Assembly: GCA_037893225.1 (NCBI GenBank)
Contig: JAZGUH010000402.1
Span: forward strand, 310,001-374,000
Direction of reading: 5' to 3'
Origin: Hippasteria phrygiana
Lineage: Eukaryota; Echinodermata; Asteroidea; Valvatida; Goniasteridae
DNA: 64,000 bases
The notes under the pieces were generated by a model that was given only the letters and a program-made list of their open reading frames with translations, did no database searches and had not been told where the DNA came from. Position 1 is the stretch's first letter. The number at the start of each line of letters is the position of its first letter. Both the position numbers and the translations under genes were made by a program. Positions 10,986-63,500 of the stretch are shown in pieces.

Positions 10986-13533
10986 AAATAAACACAACTC
11001 CACAAGTGATATCGTCGAGATGTCATAGCCTAGGCCCACACTGACTGAAGAGATCCTTAGGCGTGCTATTTAGAGTTTTTTTGAACACCAGGCGGAAGAA
11101 AGTTAAGATTTGTTTGAAAGAGTGGATTAACGGAAATGAAATTCTGTGTTTTGCTGTCATTCTCTTCCTCGTGCAGGCATTATTCGTGCCTTGTGCGTCA
11201 GCTATCTATCTACTCATGGTTTCTGAAGGTAAGACGTGAGTGCCTTTAAAAATGGAAGTGCCTTTTTAAAAATGGAAGTCGCCCAATACAAAACCACTCT
11301 TGTTAAAGGTCTACAAAAAGGTGGCAGGCAGCGTCGGCGTTTTCTCGTTAAGGTTGGGGTGGGGGTGGGGGACGGAGGAAAATACAATTGTTAAGCGGTT
11401 TTGTACTCGGTGTCTCTATCCTGAGAAATGTTTGAAAATGTGTGCTGATCTTTGTGTATTCTGGTGCATATACTGGTGCATGTGAAAGCCAATGAGCCAT
11501 AAAATGTATATTTTTATGTCAAGGGGAAATTATTGGGGACACTGTCATAACTGCCCCTCCCCAAAAATGTTGGGGGCGTGTCTCCCCGTCCCCCGGGATC
11601 GCCGCCCATGGTGGTAGGGTTCGCCAGATTGGTTGCCAAACTTACCACCCTTATGGTTTTCCTGGGACCAGATCTAAATAGAGGATAATCATTAAGTCTT
11701 GTCATAGACTTAACCTCAAGCCTTATTGAAACAATATATAAGAATCAATACCTGGCTACAGTGATATATCAATTTTATAGGCCTGGACCTTGTTTTTCCT
11801 CTAGGAAAACAAGGTCCATAAAAGTATGCACTATGCCTGAAAGGGACTGCACAGCCTAGCCATGACATTACGCCAAATGGCCCCAAAGTTTGAATAAAAG
11901 ATCTTGAATTACGTCTATAGGCCAACCATGATAAATATTATACACAGGTATATATAAAAGGAGGAAGAGGGGCTTTTTATTTTCTATTTTCAAGATAGCC
12001 GTCATTAACAATATATATCAGGCAACCGTTGGTGTTTCCCTGTTCAAAGACGCATTGAAAATGAAAGAGACAATCAGAAAGACGTGTTTGGAGATCGCAC
12101 GGTTGACTGCGTGATGTGGAAAGTGACCGACAAAGTCTATACGGAAAACTTCCGACTCGCAAGTATTTATTTTCCGATTGACTGGTTGACATTTTATGGG
12201 TTTTTTATACATAATTTAAATAATAGAAAAGATCCATGCGGCCTCCAAAAAGGAAGCGGGCGGGGACGCGATACATTATAGAAGCTTTATGCGCCTATCA
12301 ACTGCTTTCCCCACCCCTCCCCCGGGCTGCCCCAGGTCTTATGTGGAGGTTTGGTAACATTTGTCAAGCCCCAGGGTGGGGATTTTGGTCACTCATTTTG
12401 ACATTGTTTCCCCATCATCAGAAGTTAAAACCATGAGGTGGGGGTGCCCCACCCATGTATGTCGGGGATTGTCACTAAAAATTTGCCCCAGGGGTGGTGA
12501 TTTAGTCACTTCAAAAGTGACAATCCCCACATCTTGGGTTGGGCATCCCGGGGGGTGGGGGTGAGGGAAGCAATTGATAGGCGTGTGCACAGACCTAGGA
12601 AATAGCTACAGTACGGTACGGTAACTAACCAGAGATTAAATTTTGGAGGATTTCAGGGCACCTTTAAATTCGTAGTGAGAAATTGAACGTGCCCCCTCTT
12701 GCTCTGCAGATTGTAATACTCATTGATCGGCGTTGGCCTAGCCTGTAGGAAACTTTACAGGCATATATTCACTATCGGCTTATATCAAGTACATGAGTCA
12801 CGTCGTTGAAGTTTTTCCGATGCAACAGGCATTGCGTGCTGTTTCTCTGCCTGGCTAAACCTTCAAGTTGACGTACAACAGTGTTGGATACATGATGATT
12901 CACGCTGAAGTACTTAAGGGACTGACGAGTAAAAAGAAGAGAGCTATTTATAATAACCACACACAAACGTACGAGGGAAGGACACCCCAGCATTTAGAGA
13001 TCGTCTGGACCACCTCGATTAACACACAACCGATGACGTACTGCTGGCATGAGCTCGGATGTGGACATGAAAGAGTAGTTGACATTTAATGAACAGCAGT
13101 CGGTCTCTCTGAACGCAAAAAGTTAAACTTCATCGCGATTCGGTTTCGCGCGCGCACAAGTGAACAAGTTCTAGTTTACACAAGGAATTTTACGAGATGG
13201 ATTCTAAATGTATCAATTAAACAGCAATGGTGTTTTCGCAGACATGATTGGTGCGGTATCAGTTCAGAGTTATGACGGAAGTGACAAGAACGGAAGGTGA
13301 TGGTGTGTCTGAACGTGAACAACCTGAACATGATGAAGTGAACTCCCGACGTTCATTAGCCGGGTACATTTTTAGTCAGTGGACGTTAGGTCAAGTTGTA
13401 AAAACAGGAGCCTTCCCCCGAGTTTTGTTTCTCAACAAAATTGGCGAAATCTCTTCAGATTAACTTCTTTAGCGGCAAACAGTGAGCTGCCGACCTGGAG
13501 AAAAACATCATTTCATGCATGAACTGTTGGGAT
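10986..13533. other. Region upstream of the receptor gene
   Basis: Apart from the D2 repeat, it holds an AAGGAGGAAGAGGGGCTTT segment (11960-12280) related to 46210-46390, a self-complementary stretch near 11785-11820 (TTGTTTTCC / GGAAAACAA), and a G-rich unit repeated as CCCCAGGGTGGGGATTTTGG / CCCCAGGGGTGGTGATTT (12369, 12484). 12870-13090 is a short open frame of unknown meaning. No upstream exon can be supported. Confidence 0.4.
11325..11540. repeat. Dispersed repeat family D2, copy 1
   Basis: Shares GTTTTGTACTCGGTGTCTCT and GTGTGCTGATCTTTGTGTAT with 16345-16575 in the same orientation. The intervening G-rich tract differs in length. A neighbouring segment (11617-11700, ACCACCCTTATGGTTTTCCT) is related to 26740-26800. 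Confidence 0.6.
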
Positions 13534-13540
13534 TATATAA
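13534..13540 (+). promoter_or_regulatory. TATA-like box upstream of receptor exon 1
   Basis: TATATAA lies 39 nt before the start codon. With usual spacing, transcription would begin near 13565 and the 5' UTR would be only about 15 nt. That is short, so an upstream non-coding exon or another start is possible. The sequence further upstream (13140-13160) is CpG-rich. Confidence 0.35.
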
Positions 13541-13578
13541 ACACGGCCAAGACACGCTTGGAAGTTGGCAAAATAGAA

Positions 13579-53699
<40,121 letters not shown>

Positions 53700-53938
53700 C
53701 AGACTTTACCACAACGGTAACAATCAAGGAACACTGAAATTGAGAATGCATAGGCCAAGACTTTTGAATATGTTCATATTAAATGATACAAATTAGAAGG
53801 CTGTGACGTTTTGATGGCAGTAGAATCTTTCTCGATGGCTGAATCAGCCTTTAGCCTTTGAGAATTCGAACGTCTGGCACTCCCAACTGTTACCGATTTC
53901 AGGTCATTCCAGCTAAAATATATTAGCTATGTATCATA

Positions 53939-54053
53939 CACTGCAAAAACGGTGGTGTTAGATTAACACCTTGTGGGGTGATGTTTATATTGGGCGAATG
54001 GCCGCTTATAAACACCACATGGTGTTAATTTAACACCACAGTTTTTGCAGATG
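53939..54053. mobile_element. Palindromic MITE with CACTGCAAAAAC ends, copy 2
   Basis: 115 bp, 240 bp after the receptor stop codon and probably inside its 3' UTR. It has diverged slightly from copy 1 (38591). On RNA it would fold into a long hairpin. Confidence 0.8.
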
Positions 54054-54141
54054 TATTTCATTTGGCAATCATTTTTAAATGTCAATTTTTGCTTGTTTTT
54101 CACAAGGATAATGAGGTCTGTGGGACTACTTTGCAGTAACA

Positions 54142-54147
54142 AATAAA
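54142..54147 (+). terminator. Possible polyadenylation signal AATAAA
   Basis: This is the first AATAAA downstream of the receptor stop codon (about 440 nt). A 3' UTR ending here would include the 53939-54053 palindromic repeat. Other AATAAA hexamers lie downstream, including 57321, so the true end is uncertain. Confidence 0.3.
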
Positions 54148-55577
54148 CATTTTGGCATAAAAATCGATTGTCTGAATATAATCAGACAATAGGTTTTTCT
54201 GCCACCAAATTTGCCCCCAAATATTCCATCCATGGTCAATCACGAGAAACTTTCCAGTAGAAGTGACCGATTAAACACAGTTAAAACTGAACGTGTTTTC
54301 GGTTCATTCCGTTGCCGTACAAAATCAATTCCATTTACTAATAATAATCAGTCATCGGGTCTCAATGATTTTTAACGAGGCACCGTGAGGTTCTGAGGGC
54401 ATCATTGACATTATAACCATTATGTAAACCATTCAAATTAAGCTATAACCTGTTTACAAAGATGTGCCCCGCTTATCGCGTTGCAACTCAGGTCCACGCC
54501 TTGCATCCGATATAAACCGCCTGCACCACGAAGCCAGGATTTACTTCCTCGGTGCAAAAAAATTGCTTAGCACAAAAAGTCTTGCTTAGAAAAAGCAGTA
54601 GGTAAAGAGCTCCATGTGTTTTTTAAGCTTTTAAGCAAACAGAAGCCGAATACCAGTTACAAAAATATACATCACCTGAACATTTGGTTGGTAAGGCCTA
54701 ATCCTGTTTTTCCCCCAATGAAGACTTTTCATGCTAAGCAAATGTTTGTGCTTACCAGCTCCATCAAATTGGACCCAGCCGAGAACCAGTTAAAAGTAAT
54801 AGGTTGCAGGATATTTTGGCTGGTGACTCGCTTTTCCTACTGTATAGCTACTCAGCAATTTTAGAGCCTTAGCAGCTTTATACATTTGGACCAGTGCAGT
54901 TAAATTGACTATTAAAAGCATTTTGCTACTCCAACAGACAACTGTATACAGTAATCCCACGGGCGGATCCATGTGGTGGGGCATTTGTTTTTGATTTTAC
55001 ACTAACAGTTTCAGACCGGGCCATAGTGGGAGACCAGTTCCTTTCTCTTGTATTCGTTTTTTTCCTTTTAGGTTTACAACAAAGACAAAAAAAGCCTTCA
55101 GGCCATAATGACGCCCTTCCTTTGCAAACATTTCGGGATCCGATCTTGAGTCCCACACTGCTTCTCAATGTTATAATGCATTTCCTTTTCTCCCGACAAA
55201 CCCTGTGATCCTAATTAGTCAGGTACAGACACTTCATCATTTTATTCGGAGTCATGTTTATGAGTAGCAGATTTACACCTGCATTCGGGTTATTCCAGGG
55301 AATGACTTTTGAAAGGTCAAGTACCTTTTTGTGGAGGAGGGGGACGATCCATATCCCATCCTCCAAATGAGAGTTCAAGAGACCTTTCTAAATTACTCAT
55401 TTGCGTAATGAATTACTGACTGGCACGTTGAATGGCGGGTCAATGCCAGATACTGTGCACCTAATTACAAATTTATTCTCATTATTAAATGCACTCAGAC
55501 TGACGTGAATAGACGAATCCGACTTTCTGGTTATAAACCGTATACAGACGTCTTCATAGCAACTATAGGCCGCCATA

Positions 55578-55692
55578 TAGAGTACCGAAGTCTGACGTCA
55601 GTTGCCACGGCAATGGTTCCAAACACATGTAGTTTAGAATGTATTCTGGTTCCAAACATTGCATTGATTGATGTCATCACTTCGGTACTCTA
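55578..55692. mobile_element. Short MITE family M1, copy 3
   Basis: TAGAGTACCGAAGTCTGACG and TCATCACTTCGGTACTCTA form the inverted ends. 115 bp, the cleanest copy. Confidence 0.75.
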
Positions 55693-56109
55693 TTGTGGGA
55701 CAGATATATGACAATATCGGCACGTATTGTACGCGTGCGTCCAACAACATGTCTGCAATGACGTCATATTTGATACGGTGTCGCGTGAATTTCAGTCACT
55801 ATGAAATACGGGCTCATTGGTAGTACTGCGCATGCCTGAGTTAAGATAATCAGGAGAGTGGCCAGTCACGTGTGAGGGTTTAACAAATAATAGGGAAAAT
55901 GAGTCCGGTTTTCATGGGAGTCGGATAATCACATGACAACGGTCTATTGGCCTAATAGTCTGACACGAGAAATTTTTGTCCGTAGGCGGGTGAAGCAATT
56001 TTCACGAATAACTTGGTGGTTGCATTGATCACTGCACAGCTTGCACTTTGGTTCTCGGTTTCTTTTTCCCCTTAAATAAAAAATATCCCAAAGATATCAC
56101 GGTCAACAA

Positions 56110-56190
56110 AAATGGGTACAGGTGGATTCGAACTGGAGACCTTTTGATCCATAGCCCACCCCACTATCCACGAGACTAGTCTGTAGCTGC
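56110..56190 (-). mobile_element. tRNA-like SINE head
   Basis: On the minus strand, TCTCGTGGATAGTGGGG and GGTCTCCAGTTCGAATCC resemble A- and B-box regions. Acceptor pairing is absent. Confidence 0.45.
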
Positions 56191-56483
56191 TCGACAACAG
56201 CAGTTCTTTAAAATGATTGAATGTAAGTAGTTGACTAAATAATAATGCTGTGACGTTCTGTTCTATTATAAAGAATAAACATAACTTTCTCCTCAAAACT
56301 ACTGAATTATTCATGATTATTGCTTCACCTGCCTACGGAAAAAAAGTGCGCGTCCGACACACAGGCGGCAATTATTTGGGGCTTCCACATACCATCCTTC
56401 TGTCGGCCCACTGAACACAATCAGTGCTTACAGATACAAGGCATATCTCATATTACAGGTGTGGAGGTGTGGAAGTGTGGAAG

Positions 56484-56484
56484 C

Positions 56485-56522
<38 letters not shown>

Positions 56523-56538
56523 CCCCCCCCCCCCCCCC
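56484..56538 (+). repeat. (CCG)13 followed by poly-C
   Basis: An uninterrupted CCG microsatellite (56484-56522) runs directly into about 16 C bases. Confidence 0.95.
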
Positions 56539-58861
56539 ATCATGGCCGCATTCATGTGAAGCCACGTGAAGCTTGGAAACAAAGAAGTTTGGAATCGTCT
56601 AAATGGCTCAAGCTATCTCCACTAATGCGCGACAAAAGTATAACTTGCAAGGTTTTCGAATAGGCCCCCTTTTGGCTTACTTAATTTGATCCTCTGTACT
56701 AAAATGTTGATACTGTCATTATATCAATCAAAAAAGGTTAGGATAATTTACTGTACCCGGACGGAACGCGGTAACGTCCGTTGGCTTTTGAGGCAGATGG
56801 AGGCTTTCCATTTAACTGGGAACGGAAGTGCTGCACCGGGCTTCAAGAGGAAGCCGGTGCAGTTCATTCTGTTGACCCCTCGTACTTTTGTTTCTGTGAT
56901 GCGCTGGAATATTTAATCATGCACAATGCACCAGGACTGGCGGACTCCAGTGTTTTACGCTGCCAATATTCAGGGGGAGAGTGACTTCCCTTTAAGAGGA
57001 AGAGGAAATCAGAGCTGAAGGCATTTTGAGGGGAATATTTTACTTTGGTACCCTCACCAAAACGTTTCAGGAACAGAAAAACCTGACATTTGAGAACCAT
57101 CCATTCGTGTTCAGTATTGTACAACCACAAGACACATACCCTTAAGCTCGAGACTTTTGTCTGATTTTTTTCCGTGCAAATTAGGGGAAGAGCATGGTTT
57201 ACTGTGTTAGTTTTTTGTTATCATAATTAAACTGTAAACTGTATGGTCACTCTGAAAGAGTCTACGCATGTATGTTAATGTTTGATTCCTTTTTTTAGTG
57301 TAGCAAGTGGTTTGTCCGTGAATAAATGGTCTTTCTTCCCTAATTTGTTAGTGGGAAAAATCTACTGAATTGAATTTTTCGATCGGGAGCATGAACACAC
57401 AAACATGTTAAAATAGGGAGGGGGAGGGGGGAGCGCCGCAGAAACTCTGCTCACAGCGTAATAAGGGTAGTTTCCTATGTGATAATGTAACTTTTTGGTT
57501 TTGTATTTTAAAAAATCTGAGAACGTATAGAGTTGTATTTATATAGGCTAGTTGTATGTATTTATTATACAGCACCTTCCTGTATTAGAAACATGGTGCT
57601 GAATTTTATTTATCAGGATTATTTATCAAGATCTTGGATAGAATTATACTTGTTCCAACTCAGGGCCCCGGTTTCTTATGGTTGCTTGACGGTTAGCATA
57701 AAAGTTGAGCCAACTAAAGCGGAAAATGTTGTTTCACGGCCAATTCGAGCTAATAAGGCCCGTGTACGCATGACGATTTCTACTTTTGCGTCATTGTTGT
57801 GAAATGGACATTCTGTTGGTAGAAAATCGTGTGCTTACCAACCCTATGGAATTGGGCCCTTGTGTGTAGTAAAAGTCTTTTACATTGTTTTTTGAAATTT
57901 GATTATATAAAAATCAGCGTATTGTTTTACTCAATGTTTACTTGTATCATGAAAGTGAAAATTGCAATCTACTGTCTAATTATCAAGAGAAGCATTGTAT
58001 GTATAAATAGGCGAAACGAAAAGAATTTACACCTGTTCTTTCACAACGTCCATTTAAAAACGGACGGTTTCAGCTTAATTACATGTATACATTCCCAAAA
58101 CATAAAAATGCAATAAAACAGCTGTAACGATAAATATACAAATTTTGCAATATTTCTGAAAGCCTGTACACTGAATACATATATCTTTATCAATAGCCAC
58201 TCGCATTATAAAATAGATGCTCTTCATAAAAAAGTTTATAATGTCAATATAATATACATGCTGCTTATGTACATAACATTTGTAGTTTGATAAAACAAAG
58301 AAATGATGATTTGAAAAATAAAGTTTGTTTCGAATACAAATATACAAGAATAGTTGCAGCTTGCCTTAATGCTATTTTCATAAATACAAAAAAAAATATG
58401 GCGGTGGATTTGTTGTTTTATATTAACAAAATGAGCCGTTTTGGAAATTAACATTCAAAATGTTCAAGCTGGTCATTTCAAAGGTGGGTAAAATTACTCA
58501 AAGAATTAGAATTTTGTGGCTGAAATACTTCAGTAATGTACAAATTATAAACTAGGATTGCCAATTTTACAAAAAACAAACAAAACTAAACTAAAAGCCC
58601 TACTAACCCACTGAACGATTGTATTCTTAATATTGTAATTTATTTATTAATTAATTTTTTTTGGGGGGGGGAGGTTGGGTTGGTGGGTGTAATGAATAGG
58701 TTGTTGAAATCTTCACTATCTTTACATTGAGTAAGTTTTTGTACCATTTGTCAGGCAGTTTGATTTTGGTTGCACTTTATCTCGGTTCTTTGTTTTTAAA
58801 CATTTTTGAATATGGCCCTGTCCATTTTGAATGAATTTTCAAAGTGAACAAAGAAAACAGG

Positions 58862-58912
58862 CAGGAGCGGGGATTCGAACCTGCGATCTCCGGAATACTG
58901 TACAATTAATGG
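58862..58912 (-). mobile_element. tRNA-headed SINE family S2, reverse copy
   Basis: On the minus strand, TATTCCGGAGATCGCAGGTT then CGAATCCCCGCTCCTGCC match 25620-25656. The A-box half has decayed. Confidence 0.55.
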
Positions 58913-59043
58913 TAATAGCTAAACTTAACACCCTTCCCAAACATTTTGGTTTGGAAATTACCTAAACCTGTTCAAGCTCTGACATGAAGCGGTATGTAAA
59001 AACAAAGTTGCAAGACAAAATCCCCAAAAACAAATAGAGCCAA

Positions 59044-59100
59044 GACGTCATGACGTCACACTATGGGAGCCAGGTTTGGGACGATTGTCTGGCGTCCTGA
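59044..59100. promoter_or_regulatory. CRE-type site and short inverted repeat
   Basis: GACGTCATGACGTCAC contains a perfect TGACGTCA (59051-59058). ATGGGAGCCAGGT and ACCTGGCTCCCAT flank a 27-bp loop just after it. It precedes a candidate first exon by about 170 bp. Confidence 0.35.
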
Positions 59101-59229
59101 TGACCTGGCTCCCATGGGAAAGCGCACATGTAAACAAAGCCACTACTTCATTAGGTCTATTGGTCATTGCATGATACAGAACTGAATCCTTCAAATGCCA
59201 CCAAGCATCTTGCAAGTGATTCGGTCAGG

Positions 59230-59253
59230 ATGAGTTCCCGTACCAAGGTAGAG
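59230..59253 (+). CDS. Candidate first coding exon of a second gene (partial)
   Basis: ATGAGTTCCCGTACCAAGGT begins a frame of eight codons, MSSRTKVE, ending at the consensus donor GAG|GTAAGT (phase 0). A CRE-type site lies upstream. A possible continuation is 62572-62609, after TTTGTTTGCAG, reading DCGVRKLWTATV before GTAAAG. No protein family is recognised, and the rest would lie outside the window. Confidence 0.22.
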
Positions 59254-59927
59254 GTAAGTTTCCTATGTTAATGTTGCAGCAAATAGTTGAATAGACCTTT
59301 CTACTGTTTGTAAACATTGAGCGCCATTTTGTATGGGCTGCCACAAGCACAGAAATTGAAGCCGTGGTTGGCAACACATTTTTCCAACAAATTCCTCTTA
59401 ACACCCTCATTACATAAAAAAAAAAAAACATGTTTAGGAAGTATTTTATAGTGTTTGTTGATTATTTTCTATTTTCAACAATCAAATAATATTTGTGTAA
59501 TCATTCATAACTATTCTTCATTTTTGCAGTATTGGGGCCTTTCATACTATTCCAAACCGTGGTTGGCAAAATGTGCCAACCACGTGTTGGCAATAGAAAA
59601 GGCTACATGTATACTACTGAATCCATCATAACCCAACACTACCAGGTGTTAGATTGTGGCAGATTTTGAGTATTTAAGTTGGCTGTTACTGCGATGATAT
59701 GGTACAGAAGCTTAAAGTGACCTTCCTATTTTCCACGTTCTGAGTGATGGAAAACTCAGATAGCTTTCTCACTTCCATAATCTTTAAATGAAAACACATG
59801 TCGGAACACGTCTTCATTATCTCAGTATTTCATCATTCAAAGATAATTTATTCATGAAAAAGACACTTTCCATGATATTTTATCACGGAAATGTGGATGG
59901 TCACCTTAAGTTTCTGCAAATGTACAT

Positions 59928-60551
59928 GTACTACGTGTCAAAAAAACCATGTCCTACTTTTGATCCTACATAACTGTTGTTTACCAATGGAATTAAACAC
60001 AAATTTCAGATCATGTAAACAAGGCATGACAAATTTTATGGAGTGAATTTCATCAGCTTTGTGCAAGAGGGTGAGATTTAAACGCCATACGAAAAACATA
60101 CTCACTTTCAGAATCTGCCACTTTCGACTTGGCATCCTCCAATGTCGATACAGCGCTGGAGACGGTGTGACTTCGTCTTGTGGGGCTATCTCAAGTCTAT
60201 GTCAGACATCCCTTTGCAACTCTTGATGTGTTGCGCCAAACGATCGAGGAGGTGTGTAATGACATCAGGGGTGATCCTGCATTCCTTCAGAAGCTTTCGG
60301 CCGCAGCACACACCTTCCGCCACCGTCTAGAGGACGTTAGAGGACGCCATGTCGAAAGTGGCAGATTCTAATGGTGAGTATTTTTTTTCGTATGGCGTTT
60401 AAATCTCACTCTCTTGCACAAAGCTGATGAAATTCGCTCCATAAAATTTGTCATGCCTTCTTTATAGGATCTGAAATTTTGGTTTAATTTCATTGTAAAC
60501 AACAGTTATTTAGGATCCAAAGTAGGACATGTTTTTTTTGACACGCAGTAG
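59928..60551. mobile_element. Decayed Tc1/mariner-like element with ~210-bp inverted arms
   Basis: The left end CGTGTCAAAAAAACCATGTC and right end GACATG-TTTTTTTTGACACG are inverted. The arms match over about 210 bp (AAATTTTATGGAG, AGATTTAAACGCCATACGAA, CACTTTCGAC..GGC). The central 190 bp carry the transposase remnant. Confidence 0.7.
60142..60371 (+). pseudogene. Tc1/mariner transposase C-terminal fragment
   Basis: One frame reads CDFVLWGYLKS (60166-60198), matching the family's DFFLWGYLK motif, which holds the last acidic catalytic residue. After a one-base shift the next frame gives VYVRHPFATLDVLRQTIEEV, then FRHRLEDVRGRHVESG before a stop, the usual C-terminus. The upstream two thirds are missing and the frame is broken, so it is non-functional. 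Confidence 0.65.
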
Positions 60552-60559
60552 CTCTCAGG

Positions 60560-63500
60560 TAAATGTAAATACATATACCAGGTGTTGTCTGCATAAGGTA
60601 AACTTGCTACTTCAGGCCAAACTAACCAATGTTTAGATTATCAATGATCTGGGGACCTTCCTACAGTTATCACCACACTTCAATACACATTTCCCTGTAT
60701 ACACATACATATTTGGGAAAAATTCCACATCTGTAACAAAGAACTGGAACTTCACACACATGAACAAATCATTATCTACCTAAATAACATACCAGGCGTG
60801 GGAATATATGAAAACCAATGTACAATGTAGTACATGTATCCGAAAATAAAATATATACATTAAGCAAATAACCTTTGGATTTCAGATGTCAGTGAATACA
60901 ATGTGTTTGCAAATTCATTCCACAATACAATGAAGTCATTGTTGCATTTTAAAAACCAATGAACCTCAATACCTGAATACAATTTTATGATTAGCATAAA
61001 GCATGTACATTGTACATATCAATGTATACATATTGAAACATACATGTACATTGTATACAGTATACATTGATACAGTTCCTTCAATTGTTACAGGGCTGTT
61101 GCAGTGGCATAAGGCCATACAAAATATTTGTTTGGTTGTCCTCGACCGCCCGCCCCTATTTTTCGGCCCGCGCCAAACAATTTTTTTTTAAATTATTAAA
61201 AATGTTTATCCTAAAACTCGAATTGATTTCGCTGGTTGATTCGTTCCAATCTCGTTTCCATCTTTATTTTGTTATTTAAACTGCACAAACACGACCCTAC
61301 CTTTTACTCTAGAGTTTGAAAGTTCATATTCTAGTATCAGTGTGTGACTTCGCACCATAAATATCTCGATGGAAATACACGCGGTACAGCGCACGAGGCT
61401 AAAATGTTATGAAAATCGCCTTTTGAGAAATAAACTAATAAAAAAATAAAATCTCAATATTTTTCCAATTATGTTCTTGAATCACTCTATATATTAATAT
61501 TTAGTTTGGAATTTCTTTTGCTGTATATTTACACAAACGATTAAATAATAAATATTTAAACAAAAAAATGCATAAACTGAACGTGTATGATCAGTGGTAT
61601 ATATGCATAGCGACAGGGGAAGCCAAGATGGCGTCTTACACACTCAGCATTCATTGCAAACTGGGTGTAAAAGTCTTGTTTGATTGTGTGCAGTGTGGCT
61701 ACCACATCAAAACTTCTTGAGGTTTTTAGGTCGAATGTTGATCCAGCTCAAATACAGCTGAAACACACAAAGGTCGCGTCCACAAAAAAGTGGCCCATAG
61801 AGTGACACTGAGCCCCAGGAGAGTGTCAGCGCTGGCAGCCTCAGGGCTACGGTATGTGTTGTTCGGAGTGAAGGACCTGGCGGCCACTGGTGGAGGGGTG
61901 TGGAGGACAACCAAACAATTTCTTTTTTGGCCTAACCAGAGGGGGGGGGAACCTCCCCCCTATCTGGAACTCTTGCGCCCCCCCCCCCCCCCCCCCCCCC
62001 GAAATTTTGGATGTTTTTGTTTTGGGTTATATTATTTATAATGAGGCGCTTGGGCACAAGAGGCTTGTGAAGTGAAGCGAAGCAAAACATACACAATAAT
62101 CCAACAATGGATTGAAAATGCAGAGAATGACGTGTATAGACGTCATCCGGCCAGGTGGAAACTTTGTTTACGTCTATAAACGTCATCTGGCTTTAAATGC
62201 TTAAAGAATTTGTAAATGGGCTGAAGCCATGCCGTATGTTGTGTGTAGACATGTGTTCAGTTTGGATATAGGCCTATATGTAAAAATATGTATGTACATG
62301 TAACAGCTCTCAAAAGTACCTAAGCCACAAGCCACTGCCCTCTACCCCACCCACCTCCCTCCCTCAAATTATCTTGTCGGGGTGCAAACAAATCTGGTCC
62401 CCCTCTAAACAGAACCTGGCTATGCTACTGAGCTGTTCCATTTCTTGCCATTTTTCTATAGTGAGTTCTCAGTACATCAATAAAATCATGTTTCAAAAGT
62501 CCTTTCTCGTGCATATATAATCATGTGGATTTGAGTTCTAGCTTAGGGATGAATTGGGAATTTGTTTGCAGGACTGCGGCGTGCGTAAACTTTGGACCGC
62601 AACTGTACGGTAAAGTTCCATTTGAGGTCAGTACATGTAGGTCATCACATAACTGAATGAACCCGACTCTGGAATATATAAATCAAGCACTACTAAAGGC
62701 TTCAGGAATGATTAATTTCATGAGAACTTCGTCGTTCTGGGCTTTGTGGGGACTTTTCAGAGCCTTTTCATTAACCCCTTCAATACATTTGGGGGTTTAC
62801 GTGTGCATGTAGGACTTTTTCATGCAGGCTTAGCCCAAACTCAGGGCTTTGAAGAATAATATCGCTTTTCATTAGGGGCTTTGACATTTGACACAAGGCA
62901 GTATGAAACCAATTTCCCCTCCATTTGTCAGCACAAGCAAATCTATCATCCACAGATTACACATAATAGGTGCAAGAAAATATACAGGTATGTAAGCGAC
63001 ACCAAAAGCAAAAGTGATACTGGTTAAACTTAACATAAAACGTGCCTCACTGTTTCATGGTTTCATTGACCTTGCTTTAAATATTAACTTACAGAAAAGT
63101 AAAAGGAAATGAACTGGCAATTTGCTTTGGACTACAATTTCCTCAAAGAATGGATAGAGTGGAGTGTTAGAGTTCATTATGTTGGGTGTTAACCCCAACA
63201 ACGCTTAATCCAACAATATCCAACAGTGGGTCATTTCTGTTGGAGTTTGTTCAGCTGTGTAGTGAACAAAAGCCCTTTTGTTCCAGCTGTTGTATTGTGT
63301 CAGATTCAGCAGGCTTCACATTTCTGTGGTCATTTGCATTTGCACAGTTTTGTCATATCTGAACAAAAACGAGATTATGTATGCAAAACAAAGACTCTTT
63401 TGCATTCCAACTATGTACATTGTAGGTTGCTAAAGCTATTACTTAACCTAAGCTTGCCAGTATAGCCCAAGTCTTTCAACCTACATGTAAGCATGCAAAG

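Larger units (their letters stand above)
54054..59000. other. Downstream region of the receptor gene
   Basis: Likely 3' UTR and intergenic DNA. It holds a repeat with GCTTAGCA words (54540-54760), M1 copy 3, two antisense tRNA-like heads, a CCG/poly-C tract and a G-rich stretch (58660-58690). Several AATAAA hexamers occur (54142, 57321, 58318). No coding exon could be supported. Confidence 0.45.

Noticed and set aside
61625..61690. First exon MASYTLSIHCKLG at a CAAGATGGCG site
   Set aside because: The start context resembles a housekeeping initiator, but the only donor (GTGTAA) is poor and no phase-matched acceptor was recognised.
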